NCBI RefSeq assembly: GCF_026686735.1 | Contig: NZ_CP113432.1 | Span: forward strand, 310,001 to 374,000 | Source: Pseudomonas triclosanedens | GTDB lineage: Bacteria > Pseudomonadota > Gammaproteobacteria > Pseudomonadales > Pseudomonadaceae | DNA: 64,000 nt | Direction of reading: 5' to 3' | In this document: in pieces, positions 32,850 to 42,669 of the stretch | Layout: every line of letters begins with the position of its first letter | Position numbering within the stretch: the stretch's first letter is position 1 | Translations under genes and position numbers: made by a program | Notes under the pieces: model-generated | Seen by the model: only the letters and a program-made list of their open reading frames with translations | Told to the model about the DNA's origin: nothing | Database searches by the model: none

Positions 32850-34130
32850 ATGAGCAAAACCAACGAATCCCTGCTGCAACGTCGTCAGGCCGCCGTACCG
32901 CGCGGTGTAGGCCAGATCCACCCGGTCGTCGCCGAGCGCGCCGAGAACTCCACCGTGTGGGACGTCGAAGGTCGTGAGTACATCGACTTCGCCGGCGGCA
33001 TTGCCGTACTGAACACCGGTCACCTGCACCCGAAAGTGATCGCTGCCGTTCAGGAACAACTGACCAAGCTGTCCCACACCTGCTTCCAGGTACTGGCCTA
33101 CGAGCCCTACATCGAGCTGGCCGAAGAAATCGCCAAGCGCGTTCCGGGCAACTTCCCGAAGAAGACCCTGCTGGTCACCTCCGGTTCCGAAGCCGTTGAG
33201 AACGCCGTCAAGATCGCTCGCGCCGCTACTGGCCGCGCTGGCGTGATCGCCTTCACCGGCGCCTACCACGGCCGTACCATGATGACCCTGGGCCTGACCG
33301 GCAAGGTCGTTCCGTACTCCGCTGGCATGGGCCTGATGCCGGGCGGCATCTTCCGCGCCCTGGCTCCGTGCGAACTGCACGGCGTGAGCGAAGACGATTC
33401 CATCGCCAGCATCGAGCGCATCTTCAAGAACGACGCCCAGCCGCGCGACATCGCCGCCATCATCATCGAGCCGGTGCAGGGCGAGGGTGGCTTCTACGTC
33501 AACTCCAAGTCCTTCATGCAGCGCCTGCGCGCACTGTGCGACGAGCACGGCATCCTGCTGATCGCTGACGAAGTCCAGACTGGCGCTGGCCGTACCGGCA
33601 CCTTCTTCGCCACCGAGCAACTGGGTATCGTTCCGGACCTGACCACCTTCGCCAAGTCTGTTGGCGGCGGCTTCCCGATCTCCGGCGTTGCTGGCAAGGC
33701 CGAGATCATGGACGCCATCGCTCCGGGCGGCCTGGGCGGCACCTATGCCGGTAGCCCGATCGCTTGCGCCGCGGCCCTGGCCGTGCTGAAAGTGTTCGAC
33801 GAAGAGAAGCTGCTGGAGCGTTCGCAAGCCGTTGGCGAGCGCCTGAAGGCTGGTCTGCGCGACATCCAGGCCAAGCACAAGGTCATCGGCGACGTTCGCG
33901 GCCTGGGTTCGATGATCGCCATCGAGCTGTTCGAAGGCGGTGATACCCACAAGCCGGCTGCAGAGCTGGTGAGCAAGATCGTGGTTCGTGCACGTGAGAA
34001 AGGTCTGATCCTGCTCTCCTGCGGTACCTATTACAACGTCATCCGCTTCCTGATGCCGGTAACCATCCCGGATGCCCAGCTGGACAAGGGCCTGGCCATC
34101 CTGGCCGAGTGCTTCGACGAGCTGGCCTGA
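32850..34130 (+). CDS. gabT: 4-aminobutyrate aminotransferase
   Basis: A 426-residue class-III PLP aminotransferase that moves the amino group of GABA to 2-oxoglutarate, giving succinate semialdehyde for GabD. The PLP lysine is K269 in TFAKSVGGGFPISG; LLIADEVQTGAGRTG carries the conserved PLP-ring aspartate; VTSGSEAVENAVKIAR binds the phosphate. The order gabD-gabT is that of Pseudomonas. A strong terminator follows at 34156. Confidence 0.96.
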   Translation: MSKTNESLLQRRQAAVPRGVGQIHPVVAERAENSTVWDVEGREYIDFAGGIAVLNTGHLHPKVIAAVQEQLTKLSHTCFQVLAYEPYIELAEEIAKRVPGNFPKKTLLVTSGSEAVENAVKIARAATGRAGVIAFTGAYHGRTMMTLGLTGKVVPYSAGMGLMPGGIFRALAPCELHGVSEDDSIASIERIFKNDAQPRDIAAIIIEPVQGEGGFYVNSKSFMQRLRALCDEHGILLIADEVQTGAGRTGTFFATEQLGIVPDLTTFAKSVGGGFPISGVAGKAEIMDAIAPGGLGGTYAGSPIACAAALAVLKVFDEEKLLERSQAVGERLKAGLRDIQAKHKVIGDVRGLGSMIAIELFEGGDTHKPAAELVSKIVVRAREKGLILLSCGTYYNVIRFLMPVTIPDAQLDKGLAILAECFDELA

Positions 34131-34155
34131 GCCTTGACGGTTCAGCCGCTGTAAG

Positions 34156-34185
34156 AAAAAGGCCCGCGAAAGCGGGCCTTTTTTT
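34156..34185 (+). terminator. Rho-independent terminator after gabT
   Basis: AAAAAGGCCCGC, GAAA loop, GCGGGCCTTTTTTT; a perfect GC stem with a long T-run. Confidence 0.92.
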
Positions 34186-34352
34186 GTGCCCTTTTGTTGG
34201 TGGGCCTGGGAAAGCCTGGCGGCTTTGGACTACGCTGCGCCTAAATCCGCAGGCCCCTGGCCGACGGCGCCCGAGGACGCGAGAACCGGCAAGGAACGCT
34301 CTGGATCGGTTGTTCGTGCAGGCGCAGGCATCCGATTCTAAAGAGGTGATTC

Positions 34353-35549
34353 ATGAGCGCTTCTCCCGGTGTGCTGGTCGCCGCCAGCGATCCCTGGAGC
34401 CGTGAACTTCTGAGCCAACTGGTGCTCAGTGTGCGCTGCGATGCCAGCGTGCAGTTCTGCGAGGACGGTGTGGCCGCGATCGAGGCCTGCCGTCGACAAC
34501 CCTACGCTCTGATCCTCGCCGAGCGCGAGTTGGCTGGCAGCGACGGCCTGGAGCTGTTGCGCCAGGTGCGTGCGCTGCGCCGGGGGCCAACTGCGCACCC
34601 ATTCATCCTGATCAGTTCCAAGGCCGACGCGGCCAGTGTGCGCGCCGCGCTGCCGTTGGCGCCGACGGCCTATCTGGTCAAGCCGTTCAACGCCGAGAAC
34701 CTGCGCGAACGCTTGCGGGCGCTCTTGCTGGCGCCTGGGGAAAACGTCGTCTGCGAGCTGCCGGCGCTGGAGCAGAGTCTGTCGCTCGAGCGCTACCTGC
34801 AGACCGAGCGCGATGCCACCGACGGCGCGCCGTTGATGGGCGCGGTCGGCCTGGCGGTGAATCGCTGCATGGAGGCGGCGGATGTCAGTCTGGAGATGCT
34901 GGAGCAGGAGTTCGGCCACGACCCGCAGATCACAGCGTGCCTGATCTCCGCCGCCAACAGCGCCGCACGCCATGTCGGCATGCCCTGTCAGACGCTGCTG
35001 CAGGCGTTGTCGCGGCTGGGAGTGGCACACGCGCTGAACCTGATGCTGGCGGTCGCCCTGCAGCGTGCTGCAACACTCGATGACTCCTTGCTGAAGGAGC
35101 GTGCCGAGCGATTCTGGCAACTTTCGCAGCGAAGTGCCGACAGTGCTTTCGTCCTCGCGGAGTCGCTTGGTGCGGACGCGGATCGCTGCTTCACTGCCGG
35201 TTTGCTGCACTGCCTGGGAGACCTCGCCCTGCTGCGCAGCCTGCAGGACTGGCGCAGCTCCGGTGGAGCCTTGAGTGAGGAGGAAGTGGATCGGGCGCTG
35301 AGGGAACACGGCGCCGGCTTCGGCTCCGCCCTGCGTACGCGCTGGCGCTTGCCGCTGGAGCTGCGCAACCTGATAGCGGCGGCCTATGCCATCGACAACG
35401 GCGTATTCAGTCGGGAAGCGCTGATCGTCAATCTGGCTGCCAGTGCGGCGCGATTGTCCGGCGATGAGCTGTCCAGGCTCAGGGATCACAAGGCCACGCG
35501 CATGCTGCAACTGACCCCGGAGCAATTGCGTTGCCTGGGATGTGCCTGA
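34353..35549 (+). CDS. REC-like and HDOD-domain protein
   Basis: A 398-residue protein. Residues ~8-125 have a response-regulator fold (VLVAASDPWSRELLSQL at the start, KPF loop AYLVKPFNAENL at ~108), but the phospho-acceptor position reads LILAERELAGSDG, with A-E-R where D is expected, so it is probably not phosphorylated in the usual way. Residues ~160-370 form an HDOD domain (ITACLISAANSAARHVG, LLQALSRLGVAHALNLML, DADRCFTAGLLHCLGDLALL), a regulatory HD-like module without the catalytic HD pair. Such proteins act in signalling, but the partner is unknown. The ATG follows AGAGGTGA. Convergent with the gene after it. Confidence 0.8.
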   Translation: MSASPGVLVAASDPWSRELLSQLVLSVRCDASVQFCEDGVAAIEACRRQPYALILAERELAGSDGLELLRQVRALRRGPTAHPFILISSKADAASVRAALPLAPTAYLVKPFNAENLRERLRALLLAPGENVVCELPALEQSLSLERYLQTERDATDGAPLMGAVGLAVNRCMEAADVSLEMLEQEFGHDPQITACLISAANSAARHVGMPCQTLLQALSRLGVAHALNLMLAVALQRAATLDDSLLKERAERFWQLSQRSADSAFVLAESLGADADRCFTAGLLHCLGDLALLRSLQDWRSSGGALSEEEVDRALREHGAGFGSALRTRWRLPLELRNLIAAAYAIDNGVFSREALIVNLAASAARLSGDELSRLRDHKATRMLQLTPEQLRCLGCA

Positions 35550-35551
35550 GC

Positions 35552-36265
35552 TCAGGTCTGCGAGTAGTAGTACTTCTTCGCCCAGGCATAGGGCCGCTGT
35601 CTGGCGGCGCACCAGTCGGCGAAACTGCCTTCGGGGTGGTCCGAGTAAGCCTGCCAGTCATCCAGCAGGGCAGAGAGCTGTGCGACCTCGTCGGAGTGGC
35701 GCGAGAATGGACTGGTTTGCGGCGCTTCGGCGATGAGTTGCGCTGCTAGCTCCAGCGCTTGACGCGCACCGGCCGGTTCTCCGATGAAGAAGCCCTCGTT
35801 CAGATGGTGTGTCGCATAGTCCGCGGCACCCAGGGCGAAATCGATCAACCGGCAGCGAACGGCGACATCATCCGGGCAGGCAGATAGCGCGCGGCGCAGA
35901 AGGTCGCCATCGTTCTGCAGCAACCCCAGCCAGTGCAGCGGCGCATGCGCCGTCGGTTCGCTGTCTGCCCAGGCGCGTAGCGCCGGGAGCAGGAACCGCG
36001 AGAGCAGCGGCTGGGCGAGGAACTGATGGGCTTCGCGGGTCTGGCCATGCAGTGTCAGGATCAGCAGGCTTAGCTCGCGGGCAGGCAGGGACTCCGGGGG
36101 TGGGGCGTTGCGCAGGAATCCGTCGAGGGCGGCGAAGGCCTCGCGGCGCCGGCCCTGGCTGCGGGCGCGGGCATAATCCGCCAGCGCCTGCAGGCCGGGC
36201 AGGCTCGCCAGCTCATCGGCGAGCCGTTCCAGTCCTTCGAAGTTCGACTGGTTCCAGTAGTGCAT
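35552..36265 (-). CDS. Conserved helical-repeat (TPR-like) protein downstream of argH
   Basis: A 237-residue helical protein beginning MHYWNQSNFEGLERLADELA. The pattern of paired amphipathic helices (ALADYARARSQGRRREAFAA, LHWLGLLQNDGDLLRRALSA) suggests TPR-like repeats. It ends in the aromatic YAWAKKYYYSQT. It starts 12 bp after the argH stop and is probably co-transcribed with argH. Homologues sit in the same place in other pseudomonads as I recall, but no function is established. Its 3' end faces the REC-HDOD gene, with 2 bp between the stops. Confidence 0.65.
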   Translation of the reverse strand: MHYWNQSNFEGLERLADELASLPGLQALADYARARSQGRRREAFAALDGFLRNAPPPESLPARELSLLILTLHGQTREAHQFLAQPLLSRFLLPALRAWADSEPTAHAPLHWLGLLQNDGDLLRRALSACPDDVAVRCRLIDFALGAADYATHHLNEGFFIGEPAGARQALELAAQLIAEAPQTSPFSRHSDEVAQLSALLDDWQAYSDHPEGSFADWCAARQRPYAWAKKYYYSQT

Positions 36266-36277
36266 GGACCGATGCGC

Positions 36278-37672
36278 TTAGCGCGCCGCCAGCAGTTCCT
36301 TGCCGCGAACCACGGCGGCACGGACCTGGTTCGGCGCGGTGCCACCGATGTGGTCACGGGCGTTCACCGAACCTTCCAGGGTCAGCACGGCGAACACGTC
36401 ATCGTCGATCTGGTCGCTGAACCGGCGCAGTTCGTCCAGGCTCATCTCGGCCAGGTCCTTGCCACTGTCGACACCGTACTTCACGGCATGTCCGACGATT
36501 TCGTGGCAGTCGCGGAAAGGCAGGCCCTTGCGGACCAGGTAGTCGGCGAGGTCGGTGGCGGTGGAGAAGCCGCGGCGAGCTGCTTCGCGCATGATCTCGC
36601 GCTTGGGCTTGATCGCCGGGACCATGTCGGCGAAGGCGCGCAGGCTGTCGCGCAGGGTGTCTGCGGCGTCGAACAGCGGCTCCTTGTCTTCCTGGTTGTC
36701 CTTGTTGTAGGCCAGCGGCTGGCCTTTCATCAGGGTCAGCAGGCCAGCGAGGTGGCCGAACACGCGGCCGGATTTGCCGCGTACCAGCTCGGGAACGTCC
36801 GGGTTCTTCTTCTGCGGCATGATCGAGGAGCCGGTGCAGAAGCGGTCGGGCAGGTCGATGAACTGGAACTGCGCGCTGGTCCAGAGCACCAGCTCTTCGG
36901 AGAAGCGCGACAGGTGCATCATCGCCACGGAGGCGGCTGCGCAGAATTCGATGGCGAAGTCACGGTCGGATACGCCGTCCAGCGAGTTGCCGGAGATCGC
37001 TTCGAATCCCAGCAGTTCGCAGGTGATTGTGCGGTCGATCGGGTAGGTGGTGCCGGCCAGTGCGGCACTGCCCAGCGGCATGCGATTGGCGCGCTTGCGG
37101 CAGTCCACCAGGCGCTCGTAGTCGCGGCTGAGCATTTCGAACCAGGCCAGCAGGTGGTGACCGAAGGTCACCGGCTGGGCGGTCTGCAGATGGGTGAAGC
37201 CGGGCATGATGGTGCCCGCTTCGGCGTCTGCCAGGCCCAGCAGACCCTGTTGCAGGCGGGTGATTTCGGCGAGGATCAGGTCGATCTCGTCACGCAGCCA
37301 CAGGCGGATGTCGGTGGCTACCTGGTCGTTGCGCGAGCGGCCGGTGTGCAGTTTCTTGCCGGTGACGCCGATGCGGTCGGTCAGGCGCGCCTCGATGTTC
37401 ATGTGCACATCTTCCAGGTCGACGCGCCAGTCGAAGGTGCCGGCTTCGATTTCGCTCTGGATCTGCTTGAGGCCATCGATGATGGTGTCGCGCTCGGCAT
37501 CGGTCAGGACGCCGACCTTCGCCAGCATGGTGGCGTGGGCGATGGAGCCCATGATGTCGTGGCGGTAGAGGCGCTTGTCGAAGTCGACGGAAGCGGTGAA
37601 GCGGGCGACAAAGGCATCGACGGGTTCGCTGAAGCGGCCGCCCCAGGACTGGTTGGTCTTCTCTACGCTCAT
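36278..37672 (-). CDS. argH: Argininosuccinate lyase
   Basis: The ATG at 37672 ([17 protein letters not shown]) gives 464 residues, the usual ArgH length; the longer frame to 37726 lacks support. It cleaves argininosuccinate to arginine and fumarate, the last step of arginine synthesis. The fumarase/lyase superfamily signature [20 protein letters not shown] is intact, as are [13 protein letters not shown] and the [14 protein letters not shown] motif ([15 protein letters not shown]). Divergent from algZ with 242 bp between, which hold both promoters. Confidence 0.97.
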   Translation of the reverse strand: MSVEKTNQSWGGRFSEPVDAFVARFTASVDFDKRLYRHDIMGSIAHATMLAKVGVLTDAERDTIIDGLKQIQSEIEAGTFDWRVDLEDVHMNIEARLTDRIGVTGKKLHTGRSRNDQVATDIRLWLRDEIDLILAEITRLQQGLLGLADAEAGTIMPGFTHLQTAQPVTFGHHLLAWFEMLSRDYERLVDCRKRANRMPLGSAALAGTTYPIDRTITCELLGFEAISGNSLDGVSDRDFAIEFCAAASVAMMHLSRFSEELVLWTSAQFQFIDLPDRFCTGSSIMPQKKNPDVPELVRGKSGRVFGHLAGLLTLMKGQPLAYNKDNQEDKEPLFDAADTLRDSLRAFADMVPAIKPKREIMREAARRGFSTATDLADYLVRKGLPFRDCHEIVGHAVKYGVDSGKDLAEMSLDELRRFSDQIDDDVFAVLTLEGSVNARDHIGGTAPNQVRAAVVRGKELLAAR

Positions 37673-37914
37673 GGATCTCTCTCGCGGAAACGGGGCAGGC
37701 CGGCGCGCGGCCTGCATGACGGGCAAAGTGCGACGATAATAGCAGGCTGAAGGACAAAACCGGCGGCGCTTCGGCGGGACCGGCAGGGGGCGGTGTGGTG
37801 GCTTGCCGCGTGGCCGGGGACGATCTTTGCGTTGGCCGACATTTCGGCGCTCAATTTAGCCCGCGCGGCGCCTCCAAGCTTGCCGCCGCTCAGGCGTACG
37901 CGGAAACTGCCCGG

Positions 37915-38985
37915 ATGCCCATATTCGCCAAGACCGGCTCCGAGCCGGCGCCCCAAGACGATTTCTTCATACCCGAACTGTGCCAGCCCGAAGCGCTGTT
38001 CAGCCTGGTGCTGCTGGCCGAGCTGCTGGTGCTGGTGCTGGTGCTCGCCGAGCCGATGACGCCAAGCTTCAACTGGGTCCGCCTGGCGCTGGTCTCGCTT
38101 TTCGTGCAGTGGATCGTGCTGCTCTCGGCCGGTCTGCTGTGCCAGCTACGGCCGCTGCTGGCGCGCTGGCCGGTCTGGGCCTCCGGCATACTCAGTTGCG
38201 CGCTGGTGGTGGCGCTGACCCTGGCCTGCACCGCAGCGGCAGACTATCTCTCCCTTGGCGGGCCCATGTCCCGTGCCGGCGAGGTGAATCTCTATCTGCG
38301 CCATGCGTTGATCGCCCTCATCATGTCCACCCTGTTGCTACGCTACTTTTATCTCCAGAGCCAATGGCGGCGTCAGGAACAGGCTGAGCTGCGGGCGCGG
38401 ATCGAATCGCTGCAGGCGCGCATCCGTCCGCATTTCCTTTTCAACAGCCTGAACAGCATCGCCAGCCTGATCGAGCTCGATCCGGGCAAAGCCGAGCTGG
38501 CTGTGCTGAATCTGTCGGACCTGTTCCGTGCCAGCCTGGCCAAACCGGGAACATTAATTTCCTGGGGGGAGGAACTCGAGTTGGCCAGACGCTATCTTTC
38601 CATTGAGCAGTTCCGTCTTGGCGACCGGTTGCAGATGGACTGGCAGGTGAGCGGCGTGCCCGATGGCGTGCCGATTCCCCAGCTGACGTTGCAGCCGTTG
38701 TTGGAGAACTCGTTGATTTATGGCATCCAGCCGCGCATCGAAGGCGGCCTGGTGAAGGTTGAGGCGGACTACCGTGACGGTGTGTTCCAGCTCTGCGTGA
38801 GCAACCCGTACGACGAGTCGACGCAGACGCTGCCCACGAAGGGTACCAGGCAGGCGCTGCAAAATATTGCAGCACGGCTTGCGGCACTTTTCGGGCCAAA
38901 AGCTAGTCTCAGCGTCGAGCGCCGTGACGGACGGCACTACACCTGTCTACGCTATCCTTGTGCGCGTCTCATGCAGGAAGCCTGA
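37915..38985 (+). CDS. algZ: Sensor histidine kinase AlgZ (FimS), LytS-type
   Basis: The ATG at 37915 (MPIFAKTGSEPAPQDDFF) gives 356 residues, close to the 358 I recall for PAO1 FimS; the frame extends upstream to 37795 without support. Four or more transmembrane helices (residues ~25-150) precede a LytS-type kinase domain with RPHFLFNSLNSIASLIE as the phosphorylatable histidine box and PQLTLQPLLENSLIYGI as the N-box. The later ATP-lid is short. In P. aeruginosa it acts with AlgR on alginate, twitching motility and virulence. It is followed 4 bp later by algR. Confidence 0.93.
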   Translation: MPIFAKTGSEPAPQDDFFIPELCQPEALFSLVLLAELLVLVLVLAEPMTPSFNWVRLALVSLFVQWIVLLSAGLLCQLRPLLARWPVWASGILSCALVVALTLACTAAADYLSLGGPMSRAGEVNLYLRHALIALIMSTLLLRYFYLQSQWRRQEQAELRARIESLQARIRPHFLFNSLNSIASLIELDPGKAELAVLNLSDLFRASLAKPGTLISWGEELELARRYLSIEQFRLGDRLQMDWQVSGVPDGVPIPQLTLQPLLENSLIYGIQPRIEGGLVKVEADYRDGVFQLCVSNPYDESTQTLPTKGTRQALQNIAARLAALFGPKASLSVERRDGRHYTCLRYPCARLMQEA

Positions 38986-38989
38986 GCTT

Positions 38990-39736
38990 ATGAATGTCCT
39001 GATCGTCGATGACGAACCCCTGGCGCGAGAGCGCCTGGCCCGACTGGTGGGGCAACTGGACGGATATCGCGTCCTTGAGCCCTCAGCCAGCAATGGTGAA
39101 GAAGCGCTGACGCTGATCGATAGCCTGAAGCCGGATATCGTCCTGCTGGATATCCGCATGCCCGGCCTGGACGGGCTTCAGGTCGCGGCCAAGCTGTGCG
39201 AGCGCGAAGCCCCCCCGGCGGTGATCTTCTGCACCGCCCATGATGAATTCGCCCTTGAAGCGTTCCAGGTCAGTGCGGTTGGCTATCTGGTGAAGCCGGT
39301 TCGCAGCGAGGACCTGGCCGAAGCGCTGAAAAAGGCTTCGCGTCCCAACCGCGTGCAACTGGCGGCGCTGACCAAGCCCCCGGCGGCTGGCGGCCCCGGA
39401 CCTCGCAGTCACATCAGTGCGCGGACCCGCAAGGGGATCGAGCTGATCCCGCTGGAAGACGTGATCTTCTTCATCGCCGACCACAAGTATGTGACCCTTC
39501 GCCACGCTGGCGGTGAGGTGCTGCTCGACGAGCCGCTGAAGGCTCTGGAAGATGAGTTCGGCGAGCGTTTCGTGCGTATTCACCGCAACGCGCTGGTTTC
39601 CCGCGAGCGCATCGAACGTCTGCAGCGCACACCGCTGGGTCATTTCCAGTTGTATCTGAAGGGGCTCAATGGCGATGCCTTGACCGTCAGCCGTCGGCAT
39701 GTCGCCGGCGTCCGGCGGCTCATGCACAACCTGTAG
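38990..39736 (+). CDS. algR: Response regulator AlgR (REC-LytTR)
   Basis: The ATG at 38990 (MNVLIVDDEPLARERL) gives 248 residues, identical in length to P. aeruginosa AlgR, and the sequence is close to identical from memory. D54 in LLDIRMPG is the phosphorylation site. The C-terminal LytTR domain (about 145-245) includes IFFIADHKYVTLRHAGGE and ERFVRIHRNALVSRERI and binds DNA at genes for alginate, type IV pili and cyanide synthesis. Encoded directly after its sensor algZ. Confidence 0.97.
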   Translation: MNVLIVDDEPLARERLARLVGQLDGYRVLEPSASNGEEALTLIDSLKPDIVLLDIRMPGLDGLQVAAKLCEREAPPAVIFCTAHDEFALEAFQVSAVGYLVKPVRSEDLAEALKKASRPNRVQLAALTKPPAAGGPGPRSHISARTRKGIELIPLEDVIFFIADHKYVTLRHAGGEVLLDEPLKALEDEFGERFVRIHRNALVSRERIERLQRTPLGHFQLYLKGLNGDALTVSRRHVAGVRRLMHNL

Positions 39737-39841
39737 CGACAGAGTGCCGCATCCCGCATGAAGCCTGGGAACGCCCCTCCCAGGCTTCTGCCTGCGTGAG
39801 CTGTTATCATGCGGGCACGCATCTTTTGCACGGAAATGCCC

Positions 39842-40783
39842 ATGTCTTCTCGCGAAATTCGTATCGCCACGCGCCAGAGCGCCCTGGCCCTTTGGCAGGC
39901 CGAGTACGTCAAGGCCCGCCTGGAACAGGCTCATCCCGGCCTGATCGTGACCCTCCTGCCGATGACCAGCCGCGGCGACAAGCTCCTCGATGCGCCGTTG
40001 GCGAAGATTGGCGGCAAGGGGTTGTTCGTCAAGGAGCTGGAAACCGCGCTGCTGGAGAACGAGGCCGATATCGCCGTGCACTCCATGAAGGATGTGCCGA
40101 TGGACTTCCCGGAGGGGCTCGGTCTGTACTGCATCTGCGAGCGTGAAGACCCGCGCGATGCCTTCGTATCCAACGCGTACCCCAGTCTCGATGCGCTGCC
40201 CGCCGGCAGTGTGGTCGGCACTTCCAGCCTGCGCCGCCAGGCCCAGTTGCTGGCCAGCCGTCCGGACCTGCAGATCCGCTTTCTGCGCGGTAACGTCAAC
40301 ACCCGTCTGGCCAAGCTGGACGCCGGTGAATACGACGCCATCATCCTCGCGGCAGCCGGCCTGATTCGCCTGGGCTTCGAGGGCCGCATTCGCTCCTCCA
40401 TCAGCGTCGAAGCCAGCCTGCCCGCGGGTGGCCAGGGAGCGGTCGGCATCGAATGCCGTACTGCCGACGCCGAGATCCATGCGCTGCTGGAACCCCTGCA
40501 CCATCGCGAGACCGCCCTGCGGGTCACTGCCGAGCGCGCGTTGAACAAGCGCCTGAACGGTGGCTGCCAAGTGCCCATCGCCTGCTATGCCATTCTCGAA
40601 GGCGAACAGCTCTGGCTGCGCGGCCTGGTTGGCCAGCCGGATGGCTCCCAACTGCTGCGCGCCGAAGCGCGCGCCCCGCAGGCCGACGCCGAATCACTCG
40701 GCATCAGGGTGGCCGAGGACCTGCTGGAGCAGGGCGCCCAGGACATTCTTTCCGCGGTCTACGGTGAGGCCGGTCACCCGTGA
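39842..40783 (+). CDS. hemC: Porphobilinogen deaminase (hydroxymethylbilane synthase)
   Basis: The ATG at 39842 ([17 protein letters not shown]) gives 313 residues, as in P. aeruginosa. It joins four porphobilinogen units into hydroxymethylbilane. C242 in [12 protein letters not shown] carries the dipyrromethane cofactor; [12 protein letters not shown] and [12 protein letters not shown] are substrate-binding arginine motifs. It starts a run of four genes (hemC-hemD-hemX-hemY) with overlaps, so one transcript is likely. The position just after algR is the known Pseudomonas order. Confidence 0.98.
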   Translation: MSSREIRIATRQSALALWQAEYVKARLEQAHPGLIVTLLPMTSRGDKLLDAPLAKIGGKGLFVKELETALLENEADIAVHSMKDVPMDFPEGLGLYCICEREDPRDAFVSNAYPSLDALPAGSVVGTSSLRRQAQLLASRPDLQIRFLRGNVNTRLAKLDAGEYDAIILAAAGLIRLGFEGRIRSSISVEASLPAGGQGAVGIECRTADAEIHALLEPLHHRETALRVTAERALNKRLNGGCQVPIACYAILEGEQLWLRGLVGQPDGSQLLRAEARAPQADAESLGIRVAEDLLEQGAQDILSAVYGEAGHP

Positions 40784-41550
40784 GCCGCTGGCGGCTGCTG
40801 CTGACCCGTCCGGAAGAGGAGTGTGCGGCGCTGGCCGCGAGTCTCGCCGAAGCGGGCATTCACAGTGCCAGTCTGCCATTGCTGGCGATCTCGCCGCGGC
40901 CCGAGTCGGCGGCTGAGCGCAGCCTGATTCTTGACCTGGACCGCTATTGCGCGGTTATCGTGGTCAGCAAGCCGGCGGCGCGCCTCGGGCTTGAGCGTCT
41001 GGATCGTTACTGGCCACAGCCGCCGGCGAACCAGTGCTGGTTCACGGTTGGCGCGGCGACGGCGGCCATTCTCGAGCAGTACGGCCTGGACGTGGGCTAC
41101 CCCGCTGACGGTGACGACAGCGAAGCTCTGCTGAAGCTGCCGACGCTGGAGCAGGCGTTGCAGGTGCATGATCCGAAGGTCCTGATCATGCGCGGCGAGG
41201 GTGGCCGAGAATTCCTTGCCGATTGCCTGCGCGGCCAAGGCGTGGCGGTCGACTATCTGGAACTCTACCGCCGCGAATTGCCGTCCTATCCTCCGGGGGA
41301 GCTGCCGAGGCGTATCCGGGACGAGCATTTGAATGCTGTAGTGGTCAGCAGCGGGCAGGGGCTCGAACACCTGCATCGGCTCGCCGCGCAGGACTGGCCG
41401 CAAGTGAGCGCGCTGCCGCTGTTCGTCCCGAGTCCGCGCGTTGCCAGCCAGGCCCGCGAGCTGGGCGCATTGCGAGTGATCGATTGTCGGGGCGCCAGCG
41501 CTGCGGCACTGATGGAGGCGCTGAGAGGTGCCGACGAGAATAATTTCTGA
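40780..41550 (+). CDS. hemD: Uroporphyrinogen-III synthase
   Basis: A 256-residue protein starting at GTG that overlaps the hemC stop (GTGA). It closes hydroxymethylbilane with D-ring inversion to form uroporphyrinogen III. The family is poorly conserved; the N-terminal [20 protein letters not shown] and the later [16 protein letters not shown] and [10 protein letters not shown] segments fit. Placement after hemC settles the call. Confidence 0.93.
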   Translation: MSRWRLLLTRPEEECAALAASLAEAGIHSASLPLLAISPRPESAAERSLILDLDRYCAVIVVSKPAARLGLERLDRYWPQPPANQCWFTVGAATAAILEQYGLDVGYPADGDDSEALLKLPTLEQALQVHDPKVLIMRGEGGREFLADCLRGQGVAVDYLELYRRELPSYPPGELPRRIRDEHLNAVVVSSGQGLEHLHRLAAQDWPQVSALPLFVPSPRVASQARELGALRVIDCRGASAAALMEALRGADENNF

Positions 41551-41565
41551 GCGAAGGATGGACCT

Positions 41566-42669
41566 GTGAGCGAAGCCGTCACTCCCCAAGAAACTCCCTC
41601 CACTCCGGTGTCCGAGCCGGCTCCGCGCAAGGGTGGCTCCGGCCTTGCCCTGCTGGCTCTGCTGGTCGGCGCCGCCGGCCTCGCTGCCGGTGGCTGGGGT
41701 ATCTGGCAAGTCCAGCAGATGCAGGCCCGCGACCAGCAACGCGTTGCCCAGTTGGAGGATGCCCGCGGCCAGGCGCAGAGCGCGCAGAACGGCACCGCCC
41801 AGTTGGGCAAGCGCATCGATGCGCTGCCGAGTGCGGATGAGCTGGAGGCGCGCCGTCGGCTGGTCGTCGAGCTGCAGGGCGACCAGCAGCAGCTGGCCAA
41901 GCAGCTCAAGCAGGTGCTGGGCCAGAGCCGTCAGCAGTGGCGCCTCGCCGAGGCCGAGCATCTGCTGCGTCTCGCCAGCTTGCGTCTGTCGGCGTTGCAG
42001 GATGTGGAAAGCGCGACCGAACTGGTCCAGGGCGCCGATGACATCCTGCGCATGCAGAATGATCCGGGCGCCTTCGCTGCCCGCGCGCAACTGGCCAAGA
42101 GCCTCGAAGCCCTGCGCAGCCTGCCTCGGCCGGACCGCACCGGCCTGTTCCTGCAACTGGGCGCCCTGCGTGACCAGGCCGCGCAATTGCAGCCGCTTGA
42201 TCCGGTGTTCAAGGCGGACGAGAGCGGCTCGGCGACCGCCACCGCCTGGGGCGATGGCAGCAGCACCTGGGACCAATGGTGGGAGCGCATTTCCCGCTAC
42301 GTCCGTATCGATTTCAACGCCGGGCAGGATATTCGTCCGCTGCTTTCCGGTCAGCAGCTCGACCGTGTGCGCCTGGCCCTGAGCCTCGCCCTGGAGCAGG
42401 CCCAGTGGGCGGCTCTGAACGGCAAGCAGGAGGTTTACCAGCAGGCGCTCAAGCAGGCTCGGCAGATCCTCGGCGACTTCTTCAATGCCGACCTCGCTGA
42501 CAGCCGTGCCCTGGCCATGCGCCTGGATGAGCTGAGCAATCAGGCCGTCACCGTTCAGGCGCCCGACCTAGGCCCCGCCCTCAGCTCGCTACAGGCGTAC
42601 CTCGCGCGCCGTGACGCCGCAGCGGCACAGCAGGAAGCCGCCGCGCCCGACGCGGGGGCCCAGCCATGA
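41566..42669 (+). CDS. hemX: HemX-like inner-membrane protein (putative uroporphyrinogen-III C-methyltransferase family)
   Basis: A 367-residue protein from a GTG start after AAGGATGG. A proline-rich N-terminus is followed by one membrane helix (SGLALLALLVGAAGLAAGGW, residues ~25-45) and a long coiled coil (to ~130), then a helical periplasmic domain with WRLAEAEHLLRLASLRL and WWERISRYVRI. Although annotated in databases as HemX/methyltransferase, it has no SAM-binding motif; its place in haem synthesis is inferred from the operon. Its stop overlaps hemY by 4 bp. Confidence 0.9.
   Translation: MSEAVTPQETPSTPVSEPAPRKGGSGLALLALLVGAAGLAAGGWGIWQVQQMQARDQQRVAQLEDARGQAQSAQNGTAQLGKRIDALPSADELEARRRLVVELQGDQQQLAKQLKQVLGQSRQQWRLAEAEHLLRLASLRLSALQDVESATELVQGADDILRMQNDPGAFAARAQLAKSLEALRSLPRPDRTGLFLQLGALRDQAAQLQPLDPVFKADESGSATATAWGDGSSTWDQWWERISRYVRIDFNAGQDIRPLLSGQQLDRVRLALSLALEQAQWAALNGKQEVYQQALKQARQILGDFFNADLADSRALAMRLDELSNQAVTVQAPDLGPALSSLQAYLARRDAAAAQQEAAAPDAGAQP

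Noticed and set aside
36260..37750. 496-codon plus-strand frame opposite argH
   Set aside because: Antisense shadow of argH with low-complexity, Val/Gly/His-rich composition.
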